DNA of 64,000 bases from Halichondria panicea (Eukaryota > Porifera > Demospongiae > Suberitida > Halichondriidae). Made by a program: the position numbers and the translations under genes. Shown here piece by piece: positions 13,319 through 38,400 of this stretch (positions are counted from its first letter, which is position 1; every line of letters begins with the position of its first letter). The notes below the pieces were generated by a model. It saw only the letters and a list, made by a program, of their open reading frames with translations. It had not been told where the DNA came from and ran no database searches. Where the stretch lies: the NCBI RefSeq assembly GCF_963675165.1, contig NC_087384.1, forward strand, positions 4,953,182 to 5,017,181. The letters are read 5' to 3'.

Positions 13319-18554
<5,236 letters not shown>

Positions 18555-18994
18555 CCTAAAACTTCAAACAGTCAGTAGTTATTACAGCTATTGCTAAATA
18601 CAAAGGGTATACTATAACTCTGTACACTGCACTATATAAACTACATGCAACCACCTCAGTACAATTTGATCTCATTTAGTTCATGACCTTGCCCAAGTTC
18701 AACGACGTCACAGGCAAACTGCATGGGTGTGGCCCATTCTAAAAAGGTGGGTGGATAATTATGACCTAGCAGTTATTAAAAGCCGCGGTTTCTTACTGAT
18801 TCGAGGGTAGGTAAAGGGTGAAATGTTGTAGACTTAACAAAAACAATTTTTTTTGCTTTTCACACACACTGTGACACAAAAAGAGATGTGACACAAAAAG
18901 AGATTATACACAAAAATTTATGAGAATGATTTGAGGGTTATAAACACAATTGTTATCAATGCAGTCTGTATTCAATTTTCCTACACACGAAGTG
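18555..18994. other. Spacer between the two syntaxin genes
   Basis: This 440-bp stretch is the presumed promoter of syntaxin paralogue 1 and the 3' UTR of paralogue 2. A direct repeat of GTGACACAAAAAGAGAT occurs at about 18872-18903. No exon was recognised. Confidence 0.4.
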
Positions 18995-21900
18995 TCAACC
19001 AGTCATGGGAGGCAGTCCTTGCATCGGCTGAATCACTAGGAAGTAAACGATGACTCCGATTATCGCTGCCACTATCAGCAGTCCTATGAGCACACTGCAC
19101 ACACAGCAGCAGATGCACCACCTCAACTGTGTGAAGTCAGGAAACACAATAATCATGGAATGTACTACTACAGTAGTTTGTACTTATTTACAGTGAAGGC
19201 TCCTTTCTTTAATGAAAGCACCGCGGGTGCTGATGCCTCGGTGAAGGTGCCAAAGCTATACATAACATAAAGCTACTAATAGCTACTAATAGCTTTTATA
19301 ATGCTGCTTGCAGGCAGAATCCAAACTCAAAGACTGGGTATTAAAACGATCGATGCCAAAAGTTCAAGTCTACTAAAAATTAATGTAATGGCTGCATCAG
19401 TGAGCCTTGCAGCTCTCTTCTCACTCTTGCAGCTACAAATAGCTAGCGTTCTAGTGCAGAGCTATCTACTAAGTAGAGTAGCAACGCAACACTCCATGGA
19501 TAAGTTTTTCTACGCACTCTTCTGAAAAGCCGGCTGCAATGGCATTCCAAGTAAGCAAAACTAGGCATAACTCGAGAACAAATCACTATTTTGCAAATGC
19601 ACAAATTAAAATCCATGACTAGAAGACTACAGAAACTCTTACTTGCACTTCATTGATCCTTGAGCAGCTGTAGCAGTCTACACACATAGACACTACCGTA
19701 TACCTCTCTTGTGCATGCGCACTCAAGATCTGGTTTGGGCCAGTTAGAACTGACCAGTATAATTATGTATGGAATAGCGAATAGCGAGGTGGCCCCATTT
19801 CAGGGCCCGAGCTTTGTACAGTCATTGTCAAGCTAGCAATCTGTGACAAACAAAACGGCCAGTATATCAAGGTGGCCGTAATTCAGAGAGCCAATTGGCG
19901 AAAGTGTACTGTTATTCAAAGACTCCACTGGATACAATTGAAAGGTAGTCTATATAGGTACACAAACTTACAGTGCTACTAGGAGGGGCTTCCTATAAAA
20001 TAAACATGAAGCAATGTGTACTCACCTTTCTGTTTGATTCGTGATATACGACAGCTTTTCTAATCTCCTTCCGTCCTTGGTTTGCGTACACACCAGCATT
20101 CTCAACATTCCTCTCAATCACATTGATCAGCTCGCCCTGACGGGGAAGCAAATTATCGACGGTACATGAAATCAACATTACTAGAAAAACAACAATTTGT
20201 ATGATCTCAGCATTTATAACTCAGGGCAATGTATAGTTCTACTCAGTATGATGGGACTGTACAGAGTAAAGGTTGCTGTAATTGACGATTTACTGATACA
20301 TGTAGTTTCACTTACCTGCTCATCCACTAGCAGTGCCATGTCATAGAACATGTCATGGAGCTCCTGAAATTGAAAATTAATATGGAGAATTGATAATTGA
20401 TAACTCAGATCTCAACATACATGTAATATTATACAGTAAAAGCAGGTGGTAAAAGTAACACCTTATAATTTTGGCAAGAAGACCTGTCAACAACCACACA
20501 TGTGCAAGTGCAGTATAATAATTATATTGATGCTGACTCACTCGAATATTAGTCTCCAGCTGCATTATCTCCTGATGACGGGTCTCCACTTCTCCCAGGA
20601 CGGACTTCCTCTCTAGGAGGAGCTACATGTACATTGTGGGGATGGAGGATGTGAGTGTGTGGGGGGGAGGGGTTGTAAGAGTGAGGTATGGGTATGGTTA
20701 CAATACGTATAGTGCTGGAGGGGCTATGTTACAGTCTACACATCACAAAACAGGATTATGAGAGGAGGTTTCCTTGAATTAATGTTCTCCACTCACATCC
20801 TGCGTGAATATCTGAGGGTTGTCTGACTCCAGCATATCATCAACCTCATCCTCCGTCACGTTACGACCAGCTGTGGGAAAAAAACCGTTGGACTAAAATT
20901 GCTAACTCTATATAGCTACATATACTTTATCAGTGTTTACACTTAGCCTCGTTCCCAGGCCTTACTTTTTCTTACTGTTGTCACTGTTCATCCATAAACA
21001 TAAGAAAGACATTGTGAGGCAGCAAAGAAAGAAATGGGCGTACAGTTAAGAAAAAGTAAGGCCTGGTTTGGGAAATCGCGTGATCCACAAGGATTTTTAT
21101 GAACGTGGGCGATATGTAGCCCACAATCGTGACGTAAGGTATTCTCCCACGCATTCAGAGTAAGACTGTACTGTACTGTACTGAGACAACCGCCAAGCTG
21201 TGCTGCAAGTCAGATCAGAGAACCAGCGTGGCCAGCTCTGGTGGCAGTAGCTACCTGCTATATGATAATGATGACTAAGCTATTCTACTATAGCATGTAG
21301 AAAGACACAAGAAAAGGTAATAGTGATAGAATCTAAACACACAATCTAGACTAGTAGATCATCTAGCTAAGCCTAAGGTATAGCTAGCTCTATAGTGCTT
21401 GCAAACTTCCAGTTCCAAGTCTATGTCCAGCTTGCTGCAGGCAAAGTTTTATTAGTCGTAGACCTCTGCGTGGGCAGTCCAACATCTCTAGCTCAGTATG
21501 CCCACGCTCATTTTCACCCTTCTACCACCCTTCTACCCTCACGCGACTTCCCGATACAGGCTCTCCTTTTTCCTAACTCTACGTCTATTTCTTTCTTTAT
21601 TCCTCCAATTAATACCGTATTTTATCTCATTGAACGAATAATACAGTATTTTATCTTATTGAACGATTGTGATAAAGAACAGAAAAAGGAGAGCCTGTGT
21701 AGAGGCTAGTTTACACTCAAGTGAAAATACAAAACCAACCAAAGCTTGCCATAAACCCAACTAGCAATTTGTTATGCTGACTCTTGTATCATGATGTAAC
21801 TTATTTTGCGTACCGTATTGTAACTGTTTTTGGATCCGATCCTTGTTCTTATCTCGATAGTTCTCCTGTACACCATTGTAATCCTCCATTACATCCTTGA

Positions 21901-23602
21901 AACGTCTGGAGAGAGTCGTGTACTGTGTGCGAGTGTGAGGGGATGAGGAAATGATAGTTACCGTGCAGACCAGATTGTGTGCATTGTGAAAATAAGCTAC
22001 GTTACTATCTCCATAACACCCATTGCTATGGAGTGCCATTTGTTTCAAAACATCATGTGCAAAAACTGCATGTTGAGAATCTGAATGTTGAAAATGCTCT
22101 TCATGCACTGTATCCGGTCTTCAGATTTACTAAATCGTTGTCCAGATTACTGTCTGTGTTACTGCAGCCTTAACCCTTTACCTGCTGTTACGCTTTAAAT
22201 CATAACATAAAAATAATGTCACAAACAGCTCATAAAGTTAAGTATATCTGGAAGTGTGGGGCCGATTTATAGTAAATCGGGATAATTATCGATACAGTGA
22301 AGAGCATTTTCATGTACATTAAACATGCACATGGTGTTTTGACACAAACGGCACCTCATACATAATTGCAACTATATAGATTAAGATAGGACAACAAAAG
22401 TTTTTCCCGGGAATTACATGTACAAAGCAAGCTTGCAGTTTCATTTAGAACCAAATACTCCCTTCTCACATGTAACATGTACAGCTGTACAGTCGGTACC
22501 TCCTCTGGGAATTTGCTAGCATTGTTATACAACAATAATTATGTATTAAACTTCCTGAATTGTATTGCAGGGCACATATAAACAATACCTGTGCTTTTCT
22601 TATCCTAAAGTCAGCACTGTTTCTGGTAGGACCCGACTCTACACCGTCCAAGTCAACCTTCATGCCTGTCGTGTGTGAGTGTGTGAGTGTGAGTGTTTTA
22701 CCGTGATGGCAGCAATTAGAGGGGAGTAAGGTGGTGAGGTGTGTGACTGGCTATCAAATATAGCCTCCCCCCACACATACATTTAATGTACCAGTGGTTA
22801 TACTAACACTGAGTAACACGATTACGTGCTGAACGATTACATAAACAACTTGTTATCACACTCCTACACACAGCAACATTGATCACTTCAGCTTTATATC
22901 CACACTTTATGTGCAGAGTATACTATAATTCGCTCACGTTTCAACTGGTTGTGCACTTTATGTGAGAGAGTCTTGATTTCTTCGTTGAACTGCTCATTCT
23001 GTTCACGAGCAGCTACAAAGAAAGAACATAATATGACAACACTACACAAGAGTAATATTGCAGACGCAAGCAGTTACTGTCATGTCAGCACACAGTAATT
23101 ACATGGTTCTCAAGTATGGAATGAGGTACAGATGACAAATTTGGCAGCCAGGCAATCTAGGTATGTACAAATTGTGTACATGTATATTGGAGGCACTAGA
23201 CTAGAAATGCCCATGAAATGCAATACGGTATACCAGCTTTTAATTAACACTTACTCTGGTTCTGAAATGAGGTGAGTATCTTGCCATGGTTGCCCCTGAC
23301 TTTCTCAATGAGAGCGACGACTCTATTGATCATGGCAGTTACTTCGTCAACTGTCGAGAGCACTTTGTTGAGCTCTGTGTCTTCTTCTTCTATCCCCAGG
23401 TTACCCGTCTCTGAACGCTCCAGCTGGCCATACCCACTTCCCCCACGACCCTGGACAACAAGGAACGTTATACATTCAGTCTATGAATGAATATCAAAGC
23501 AGAAATGTTAATATAGCATAAAGCATAGACAAAAAAAGCTACTATACTGTAAGTTGTTCTCACCTTCAGAGCATAAAGTCTATCAGTCATTGCAATTGCC
23601 AT
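18995..23602 (-). CDS. Syntaxin (Qa-SNARE), paralogue 2
   Basis: Ten exons on the minus strand (23602-23564, 23450-23255, 23012-22938, 22665-22589, 21922-21814, 20870-20797, 20622-20542, 20363-20316, 20136-20026, 19126-18995) sum to 942 nt and 313 aa in frame. Habc residues include LSRRFKDVMEDYNGVQENYR. The SNARE zero-layer Gln is Q233 (LLVDEQ), directly at an exon junction. The membrane anchor spans about 274-301 and is preceded by a cysteine cluster (WCICCCVC) that could be palmitoylated (inference). Compared with paralogue 1 it has extra introns in the Habc region and in the SNARE motif and lacks one near the N terminus, so the duplication is old. It starts MAIAMTDRLYALK, parallel to paralogue 1. 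Expected role: t-SNARE in membrane fusion. Confidence 0.93.
19740..19911. mobile_element. Truncated Tigger/pogo-like MITE
   Basis: This copy shares GGAATAGCGA, GTGGCC.CATTTCAGGG and GGCCAGTATATCAAGGTGGCCGT with elements near 45.2-45.6 kb and 48.15-48.46 kb. It ends AGTGTACTG. The left end is not clear. Confidence 0.5.
20944..21708. mobile_element. 765-bp TAGCCTCG-family element with 9-bp target duplication
   Basis: The left end is TAGCCTCGTTCCCAGGCC and the right end GCCTGTGTAGAGGCTA. Flanking 9-mers GTTTACACT are identical (20935-20943 and 21709-21717). Two nested inverted repeats lie inside: GGCCTTACTTTTTCTTA (about 20960 and 21048-21064), and an inverted pair around AGGCTCTCCTTTTT at about 21558 and 21684-21697. 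No transposase is seen. It lies in an intron of syntaxin paralogue 2. Confidence 0.88.
22033..22354. mobile_element. TIR element, GTGCCATTTGT...ACAAACGGCAC
   Basis: The outer arms GTGCCATTTGTTTCAAAACATCATGTGC (22033-22060) and their complement at about 22327-22354 match with a few changes. A second inverted pair inside (GAAAATGCTCTTCA against TGAAGAGCATTTTC) extends the fold-back. The terminal sequence is shared with the larger element at 40133-40850. It is intronic in syntaxin paralogue 2. Confidence 0.7.
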
Positions 23603-23909
23603 CTTGATTCACACCAGTACTGTATTGGCTGCTACACAACTGTCACTTTGCTTTGCAGTTTGCAATGACAATGGAATGCAGTACGTGGCTCTGGGTCCCC
23701 ACCCAATAATGCCATGTGGTTTCTGTATATCTTTCCGTATAACACCGTTAATAACACTGACCAATATTGTTCTAAATGACGTAAGTTCTGCTTCGCTTGC
23801 TGTGGTCAGTGGGTGAGGCCAGCTACATACCATAACTGATAATGAGCCACAACAATTAGTGCTCATTTTGCAACACAACTTGAAGAAAAGATAAACTGAG
23901 AAAGCAAAC
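23603..23909. promoter_or_regulatory. Divergent promoter, syntaxin 2 / calpain 1
   Basis: Only 307 bp separate the two start codons. The segment from about 23844 (GAGCCACAACAATTAGTGCTC) is repeated nearly intact before calpain 2 at about 35340, so the proximal promoter and 5' UTR were included in the duplication. Promoter function is inferred from position. Confidence 0.5.
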
Positions 23910-32461
<8,552 letters not shown>

Positions 32462-33148
32462 TGGCTGGTGGATTGTACTGAGAAGAAGATCAATCAAATC
32501 ATTAATTTTGTATTTTTATACGTAGGTATATCAACTAACACTTTTAGAATTAATTTCCCCTCAGATTTACTGCCTATCAGACTTTTTTTTTAGATTTCCA
32601 CACCTCTCTAGATCTAGTACAAAACAATGTATTGATTTGAGTAGCAATTTTAAATTATGAAGCGTATACTGTATATTGATTGCTAAAAGCACTGTTTTGA
32701 TGGGATGCATGGACACAGGTTAAAAACCGTGTGACATACATTATACTATTTACGACACTGTATACACTTTAAATAAAAGCACCAATGGCTTTGGAAATGG
32801 TGGATAAGATATGGCGTAGCTAAGACAAACCTGTAGCTGAGATTAATTTGTTTGGGGGAGGAGCTGCCTTGTAAAAGGGTCGTTATTAGTAAAACCAGTA
32901 GGTTTTACATAGGATTGGCAGTGGGTTTGCCTGTGTTTAGCAATATTTCAATTATTTTGACTCATGTTCAAACTGTTCTATCTCTGCAGGGAAAGGCCAC
33001 ATCAAGAAACTGGCTGAACAGATAGTTTATTTAGCCTTTTCTCTCTTTGTATCTCTCATTTCATAATCCATAAACATTTTAATGAATGAATATTTTCATT
33101 TTAAAAATTGCACTATTTCGACGTTTCACCGCTCTTTGTCTGACTGAC

Positions 33149-33189
<41 letters not shown>

Positions 33190-33740
33190 TTCTTGCCCAG
33201 CATTTACTCCAAGTACAGCCATCTCCAGGACATTCTGCACAGGGTTTCCAAACGACTACAACCTGGATTACAAAGCGCTTCTTCAGATTTGCAATTGCTT
33301 CCACGAGGCAGATGACCTCTCAGTCTCTATTTCTCTTACCTAGACAATTCCGCCATCTTTAATGACTCAGCAATTGCGTTGTGGCCAATAATAATAGATA
33401 GGCGTGGCTAATAAACCGTGCGCCTAAAATCAGTGCAGCAGTGCTTTTCCAGAGCCTGAGGTGTTCCTTTTCTTCACACTGTTCAGCTCTAGCTCCCTTT
33501 CTCTGACAGGCATGCTATATGCACTGGCTAGATATCATGCTCTTAAAATGGCTGTCATTTAATACTGATTCGCAAATTCAACATAATTATCAAGCAATAA
33601 ATTATTACTCATTATACTATAATTATTAGTCCAGAGATATTCGAGAAGATATCTGATTAGTCCTGTCTTCTCTTCTTGTACTGCCTCTTGACGTTCCACT
33701 TATGCATGTCATGATACGTAAACTGTACTGAAAAAGAAAG
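32462..33740. other. Calpain 1 3' region and intergenic DNA
   Basis: Sequence after the stop aligns with that after calpain 2 (shared TTATACGTAGGTAT and TTTCCACACCT...AGATCTAGTAC), so the duplication includes the 3' UTR. A (TAAG)n microsatellite is at about 33150-33189. No further gene was recognised. Confidence 0.6.
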
Positions 33741-33743
33741 GGA

Positions 33744-34299
33744 ATCCGACTAGAAAAACATTTGCAATGTGAAAAATTGCTAGGATTGGCCAGGGGAACC
33801 ACAAAAAAGCGTGGGAACAAGAAATCAGACGAGAGCATAACTCCAATCCGTTACAACGTCATGAACATGTACAATACATAGTATATTAAATAATAGACTG
33901 TGTTCCAGATCCACCTATCAGCTTCCATCCACCACATCATTCCATGCAGTCACCAGTACGGTCCGTGCATGTTACTACGCATGGATGGACTGTGTGTACC
34001 TGTGCTCAACACTGCATGTATTAGGAACATCAATTCATCACAAATCATCATGATTATGTGCCCCACATTCTAAAATGGATGTATAATAAATATATATAGG
34101 GATTGGTCATCACTCCACCAGTAAAAATTGCGTGGCATATTGGCTGGGAAAACATGGGAAAACTACCAGTATACATGTGATTGACGTTGTAACGGATTGG
34201 AGTTATGCTCTCGTCTGATTTCTTGTTCCCACGCTTTTTTGTGGTTCCCCTGGCCAATCCTAGCAATTTTTCACATTGCAAATGTTTTTCTAGTCGGAT
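33744..34299. mobile_element. Fold-back with two identical 118-bp arms
   Basis: Positions 33744-33861 and 34182-34299 are inverted copies that I find identical at every base read, separated by 320 bp. Such identity implies a recent insertion or ongoing gene conversion. No transposase or clear target duplication is seen. Confidence 0.75.
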
Positions 34300-34454
34300 A
34301 TGTATAGGGTTAGGTTATAACCATGACACTTTATATCATAGAGACGTATAATTATAGCACCATAATATTATTCCATTTATATTATTATACAGTACACGTA
34401 CGAAAAATCTGACTTTGCAGTATTGATTAAAAAGTGCATAAATAATTATATATA

Positions 34455-35165
34455 TGTTCAAGTGTTCTCTGTACAATACGCTGATCTTGTGACGACAGAC
34501 TAAACCGAGGAGCATGCATGTAGTTTGGTGAACACCTCGCGTATTCCCTATCTATATAGCTGAGTCATGGCATGGATGAGTGATCGAGCAAACGCTGTCT
34601 TGTGCTTATAAACTGGTACAAGTTCAGTGCATCCGGTCTAGATTACTTGCTAATTTTAATGCTGATAAGTACCGTTGTGCATGGTACGTCTACGTACAAC
34701 ATATCAAATGTTTTCATGGCAACATGAATTATAAAAGTGGTGGGTTTAATTGACAATGTGGTGATTAATAGAACAGTAAACAATTATTGTTATACCCAGT
34801 AGTGTAGGGTTATCAGTTAGGGATCGAAGAGAAATTAAGCGCACGCTTACATAATAATATCTACACATCCTCCGCAGTGCTCAAAATGAGTTTTTAGTGC
34901 CGTTTGGGTTAGGGAGAGACTTGAAGAAGATCTAACGGCTATAAGGTCCAAAAGATACACAAAGTAGATCTATAAGCTTGAATAAATTGCGACAGTCCAG
35001 AAACACTTTACTTCCAGAGATATAAATTACCATTACGGTAACCTATAGTGGTGGCTAGCTCCTTCATCGTCTGCGATATGTGCAAAGTATACATCGCAGA
35101 CTGCATGCACATGCATTGTCTAGATCTAACTTCTGTCGAGCAACAAAGTATGTAGATCTATACAG
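34455..35165 (-). pseudogene. IFT22: Truncated IFT22 3' fragment
   Basis: 34458-34555 aligns with the last IFT22 exon at 44268-44422. Shared runs are TCAAGTGTT, ACAATACGC, TAAACCGA and GTTTGGTGAAC.CCTC.CGTATTCCCT, but the copy has deletions and insertions that break the frame. A second stretch near 35131-35152 (CTTCTGTCGAGCAACAAAGTA) matches IFT22 exon 4 (CTTCTGCCCAGCAACAAAGTA). Exons 1-3 are absent. This is the relic expected if the calpain duplication breakpoint fell inside IFT22. Confidence 0.8.
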
Positions 35166-35406
35166 GTGTGAAGCCAGGTGTTACAAATGTCACAGAGAAT
35201 ATGCCCTTTTGGTACGATCCGACGGGAACAGAGCAAACACCACAGTTGAGATCTGGGGCTCCATGTTGATTTGTAACCAGGCAACTTCATACTCTTGAGA
35301 ATATAGATTAGGTGATAATTTGGAGAACCTCATGATTATGAGCCACAACAATTAGTGCTCATTTTGCAAAGAATTGTGCTCTAGATAAACTGAGAGAGCC
35401 AAAAAA

Positions 35407-38400
35407 ATGTCTAGCAAAGGAATAACTCTGAGAGTCAATGTTCCTGGAAAAGGAGCTGCAGTAAGTAACATTATTGGATTACTGAATGCAGCTAGTGTGC
35501 ATGCATGCTAGCTAGATACTACATACACCATACACCATACATTTTATAGCTGAACATGCATGTATATATAGTCCTCCCTTGCACGCACACACCTGCCACC
35601 CAGCAATCCCCTACCAGCCATCTCGGAATTAGGGTCCCTGCTCAGGACTACGAGAAGTCAAGGAGACAAGCCCTAGCCAACGACACTCTGTTTGAAGATC
35701 CCTACTTCCCTGCAGACGAATCCTCTCTCTTCTTCAGTCAGAAACTGCCTTTCAAGCCTGAGTGGAAGAGGCCCGGGGTAAGATGATTGTTTGGAATTAT
35801 AATTATACTGGCTCAAATTTCCATGAAATAAATGGTGCATGCATGGATTATCCGATTTGAGGCTGATTTCTGCATGGCTGGCTATAGACTGTCATGGTGA
35901 AAACGTGCTATGCATGCATGCCATTAATTTCTTTGTACTGTCTTTGTTACATAACTTGTGCGGCAATTCATATGCAGTGTTTAATTTCGCCCAACTCTCT
36001 ATTGAATACCAACATTTGACCCTTGTTCCTATACTATGGTGACATTGAAAAGACTTTCTACTTCCAAACAGGTTCTACTAGAATTGCTCGATCTCAACTC
36101 CTTGGATCTCAATTCAATCTCACCTTGCCAACCTATATTTACATGCATCCTTGTAGGAAATAGTGTGATTGTTAGCACATCTCCTGACAACAGGCATAGT
36201 CTTATTAAGGATGCTAACTCTTTCAACACATGGCATCTGTTTATTGGCACTTTTAGGGGTATTAATAGACAAGCTACATTCTTGGTATTCACTCTCCTGT
36301 GTATATATTTGAATGCCCACCTTGTAGCACCATGCAGCGTCTCTGTTTATAGCCTGCTGCAGCATGTATATGTGTATACATTAATGCAGCCTTCTTACCA
36401 AATTAAATGTAGTTATTAGTATTATAGTCATTAAGCCTTGCTTGATACTGTTTGGTGGCTGTCAAACTATATATACATGCTGGATTGAAGGATGCCAGTT
36501 TCTTCCCCATTCATACTAATCTGCATGCATGTGTTCCACCCTCCCCCTGCACAGGATATTTGCAAGGACCCTCAGTTGTTCTATGGTGGTGCTAACAGGT
36601 TCGATGTGAAGCAGGGCATGCTTGGAGACTGCTGGCTAGTGTCAGCCATTGCCTCTATCACTCAAGACTCTCTCCTACTCAAAAAGGTATATAAATATAT
36701 CCATTGCAGCAGTGTTCTCTATGCAGCATGTATAGTGCATGCATGATATGGCGTATGCTACAGCTAGCATGTTTACATGCCGTAAACAGTTCTTTAGTGC
36801 CATAGACCCACGCCTGTTATGAACATTGATTCGCATGCAGTGTTTCTGTTTTTGTACGTTTAAAGGTTTTGTGCATGACTTTGAAGCTCGTAACACTGTG
36901 CAATCTGAGCCTGCAGTTATTAAATAGCAATGTAAATTTTTCGTTAGTGCCGATAGTCACCTATGTAATTTTGTTTCTTTAGTGCATGGTCGATTGTCTC
37001 TAATGGTATATATGTAGGTGGTCTCCATTGAGCAAGGCTGGGGCTATGGTTATGCTGGCATCTTCCATTTCAAGTTCTGGCATTTTGGAGAATGGGTGGA
37101 CATTGTTGTCGACGATCGTCTGCCTACACACAACGGGAAATTGATCTTTATTCATTCTGAAGATGACAATGAGTTCTGGAGTGCTCTTCTGGAGAAAGCC
37201 TATGCCAAGTCAGTGCTATAAAATATACGGATTATAATATATAGGGACGTCATGTTTGTACTTCATACGCTACAATAATTAATTAACTTGTATTTCGTGT
37301 TGTAGTTAAAATAATAGCTAGGGGCTCACGTGTTTTACATGCATGATATTGAGCCACGTATGTTGTCTCTATCAATTGGGCAGAAGCTTTCTTGGACCTG
37401 CATGCATGGTGGCATGCATGCACGTACAGTACTGATGTTTCCAATTATAGCTGGTACACTAGCAACTGCAAATTTGTACCCATCCCCTTCTCTGTATAGG
37501 CTGTATGGAGGGTATGAGGCCCTGAAGGGAGGCAAGACGTCTGAAGCCATGGTGGACTTCACTGGGGGAGTGGTAGAGTCCATTGAGCTGGCCAAGGCTG
37601 AACCTGATCTCTTCAACAAGATTCTTAAGAACTCACGGCGATCCTCTCTCATGAGTTGCTCCATCAGGTGAATCGGTTACTGCATTTAGTGCGTGAGTTA
37701 CACTGCATGGTTACATTGGTAGATGTTTGTATGCACTCATATATTTACAATATCACAAGGTTCTTCATAGCAGAGTATTTTAAGCCAATTTGTATTTGAA
37801 CCCTTATATTTAACCCTATAAATAATTGTAATGAGACCCACTCTCTCTTATAGGATTAGCAGCAGAGATGAGGTAGAAGCGAAACTTGACAGTGGGCTTA
37901 TCAAGGGCCACGCCTATTCAGTTACTGGAGCGAACCTGCTCCCTGTGAGGGGCAAGGAAGTCAAGCTCATCCGGATCCGGAACCCGTGGGGGCAAAAGGA
38001 ATGGAATGGAGATTGGAGCGACAAGTTAGTTAAAACCATGCCCAATATTTCTCTTCAATCGCGCACTATAACTTCATCAACCCGAATTAGCATTTATATT
38101 TCCAAATCTTACAATGTACCCAGGGTTTCAACCTTCCTCCCCCCAAATATGTAGAATAATGATATAGACATAATATGACACCATCATTATTATTAGTACA
38201 ACATCAGGCGCTTACACGTGCCCACACCTTTCCCCTCCAAAGTTTTCATCTTAAATGAAACCCTAGTACCCGCATAGCAGGTATATTTCGAGGGTATAAA
38301 AATTAGTTTTCGCTGATTAAACATAATTTACCGCGAATATGAATTTATTATCGCATGTATGCATATGCACATGTGTAAAAATGCTGCTATTCAGTAAAAA

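Noticed and set aside
22178-22192. TTAACCCTTTACC resembling a piggyBac left end
   Set aside because: No matching AAAGGGTTAA right end was found within a reasonable distance.
33113-33304. Open frame LLTYLLTYLLTYL on the minus strand
   Set aside because: Translation of the (TAAG)n microsatellite.
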